A stretch of DNA of 6,525 nt, taken from the NCBI GenBank assembly GCA_913009285.1, contig CAJVYE010000060.1, positions 1-6,525 on the forward strand, in the 5' to 3' direction. The stretch comes from an uncultured Nitrospirota bacterium (GTDB taxonomy: Bacteria > Nitrospinota > Nitrospinia > SZUA-224). The notes under the pieces were generated by a model, which saw only the letters and a list, made by a program, of their open reading frames with translations, was not told where the DNA came from and made no database searches. A program made the position numbers and the translations under genes. Positions within the stretch are counted from its first letter, which is position 1. Each line of letters opens with the position of its first letter. Positions 5,763 through 6,525 of this stretch are shown here, piece after piece.

Positions 5763-6401
5763 TCATTCTATCTTACCCGGTCTTATATAAACCCCATAGT
5801 TTTTTGGAGGATAGATCCTCATCAACCCATCCACATTTATCCCCTTCTCCATTCTTTCATATATCTGTACCCAGACACATGCCTTCTCTGAAGCTACCTC
5901 ACACTTCCCATTTACAACTCCACCACATGGCCCATTAAGGAGTCCCTTAGGACATCTTGTAACAGGACAGATACCACCGAAGTCATTCAACACACATTCT
6001 CCACACATGGAGCATTTCTCATAGAAATGCATATGACGTCTGATATTTCCAAGAAACATAGAATTGCAGCCAGGATGTACAGGACGATCCACTGCCTCAC
6101 TGACAGCCTGAACCCCTGCCCCACATGCAAGTACAAGGATCCCATCACTACTTGCTACAAACTCCTTGTTTTTCCTCAATATCCTTTCAGTATCAAGCTC
6201 CTGGCATGGGGCCTGAATCAGTGTGGTAGCTATTACCTCCTTCCCAACGCCTTCTAATCTTTCTTTCATATCCTTTATATCTTCCTCTCCACCAGTATGG
6301 CATTGGGTAGAGCATTCTCCGCATCCTAAAATATAGATACGGTCCTCTCCTTCCAGGTATTTCAATATCTCTTCAAAAGATTTCTGTCTTGTTATTATCA
6401 T
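5763..6401 (-). CDS. metV: Methylenetetrahydrofolate reductase C-terminal-domain protein (MetV type), cysteine-rich
   Basis: The product is a soluble protein of 212 residues with 14 cysteines. The N-terminal part has YILGCGECSTQCHTGG (C27, C30, C34), APCQE (C66), VLACGAGVQ (C93) and HPGCNS (C112). The C-terminal part has a dense cluster, CSMCGEC (C130, C133, C136), then C145, C150, NGPCGG (C159), C167 and C175. The order and the NGPCGG signature match the MTHFR_C family (MetV). This family partners MetF in the methylenetetrahydrofolate reductase of acetogens and other anaerobes, reducing methylene-THF to methyl-THF; its cysteines are thought to bind metal or Fe-S centres. Cofactor content here is inferred, not seen. 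No metF is in the window. The gene starts at ATG 6401 with a weak ribosome site and is the first gene of a likely metV-hflK-hflC operon. Sibling families with the same fold are possible, so the precise substrate is less sure than the family. Confidence 0.82.
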   Translation of the reverse strand: MIITRQKSFEEILKYLEGEDRIYILGCGECSTQCHTGGEEDIKDMKERLEGVGKEVIATTLIQAPCQELDTERILRKNKEFVASSDGILVLACGAGVQAVSEAVDRPVHPGCNSMFLGNIRRHMHFYEKCSMCGECVLNDFGGICPVTRCPKGLLNGPCGGVVNGKCEVASEKACVWVQIYERMEKGINVDGLMRIYPPKNYGVYIRPGKIE

Positions 6402-6437
6402 ATTCTCTATTACTCTTTTTTTCAGTTATCGTTTCAA

Positions 6438-6464
6438 ATTAAATCCTTTTCATGGTATAGTCAA
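6438..6464 (-). promoter_or_regulatory. Possible promoter of metV-hflK-hflC
   Basis: Read on the minus strand, TTGACT (6464-6459) is a good -35 and TTTAAT (6443-6438) a 5-of-6 -10. The spacer of 15 bases is shorter than ideal. The leader before ATG 6401 would be about 30 bases. It lies only 15 bases from the artificial adapter tail, so the true upstream context is missing. Confidence 0.35.
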
Positions 6465-6478
6465 GAAAAATCTTTTTA

Positions 6479-6525
6479 AGATCGGAAGAGCACACGTCTG
6501 AACTCCAGTCACATTCCTTTATCTC
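6479..6525. other. Illumina TruSeq adapter contamination at the contig end (not genomic)
   Basis: From 6479 the sequence reads AGATCGGAAGAGC and continues without error through the 34-base TruSeq index-side adapter, ending CCAGTCAC at 6512. It is followed by ATTCCTTT (6513-6520), which fits TruSeq index 27, and ATCTC (6521-6525), the start of the constant flow-cell segment. Real DNA ends at about 6478. Because genomic bases can match the first adapter base by chance, the boundary is uncertain by one or two bases. Confidence 0.97.

Noticed and set aside
6027..6257. 76-codon plus-strand open frame inside metV
   Set aside because: It is antisense to the cysteine-rich MetV sequence, whose conserved motifs show that the minus strand is the coding one.
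6402..6525. Possible further gene or attachment site at the right edge
   Set aside because: Bases from 6479 are sequencing adapter, and 6402-6478 hold only an AT-rich leader with a possible promoter.

Overview
The window reads as the end of a metagenomic or draft-genome contig from an AT-rich, Gram-negative, probably anaerobic bacterium. HflK/HflC (inner-membrane SPFH proteins), PilT (type IV pilus retraction) and TatA point to a diderm cell. A cysteine-rich MetV-type protein points to C1/folate metabolism of the kind found in anaerobes that use the Wood-Ljungdahl pathway. Arg codons AGA/AGG and Ile codon ATA look frequent across the genes, so the window looks compositionally uniform. I cannot name a phylum from this sequence alone.

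Layout. On the plus strand: the 3' end of pilT (cut by the left contig edge); a 507-base intergenic region dominated by a ~184-base imperfect palindrome and several small hairpins; aroC (chorismate synthase); hemW (radical-SAM heme chaperone family) 16 bases after aroC; a hairpin plus T-run terminator overlapping the hemW stop codon; a clear extended -10 promoter; and tatA. A second large inverted repeat, built of 42-base arms with 7-base tandem repeats around a very stable small hairpin, fills the gap between tatA and the convergent minus-strand genes. On the minus strand, reading right to left: metV, hflK and hflC, tightly packed (22-base gap, then a 4-base ATGA overlap), probably one operon starting from a promoter near the right edge.

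The last 47 bases (6479-6525) are not biological. They match the Illumina TruSeq index-read adapter, followed by an index that fits TruSeq index 27, so the contig end is untrimmed adapter read-through.

Functionally this is mostly housekeeping: shikimate pathway, heme trafficking, Tat export, control of membrane proteolysis through HflKC-FtsH, and C1 metabolism. I see no defence system, transposase, CRISPR array or RNA gene. The most unusual items are the adapter tail, the two long intergenic inverted repeats, and a metV sitting with hflKC with no metF in view.
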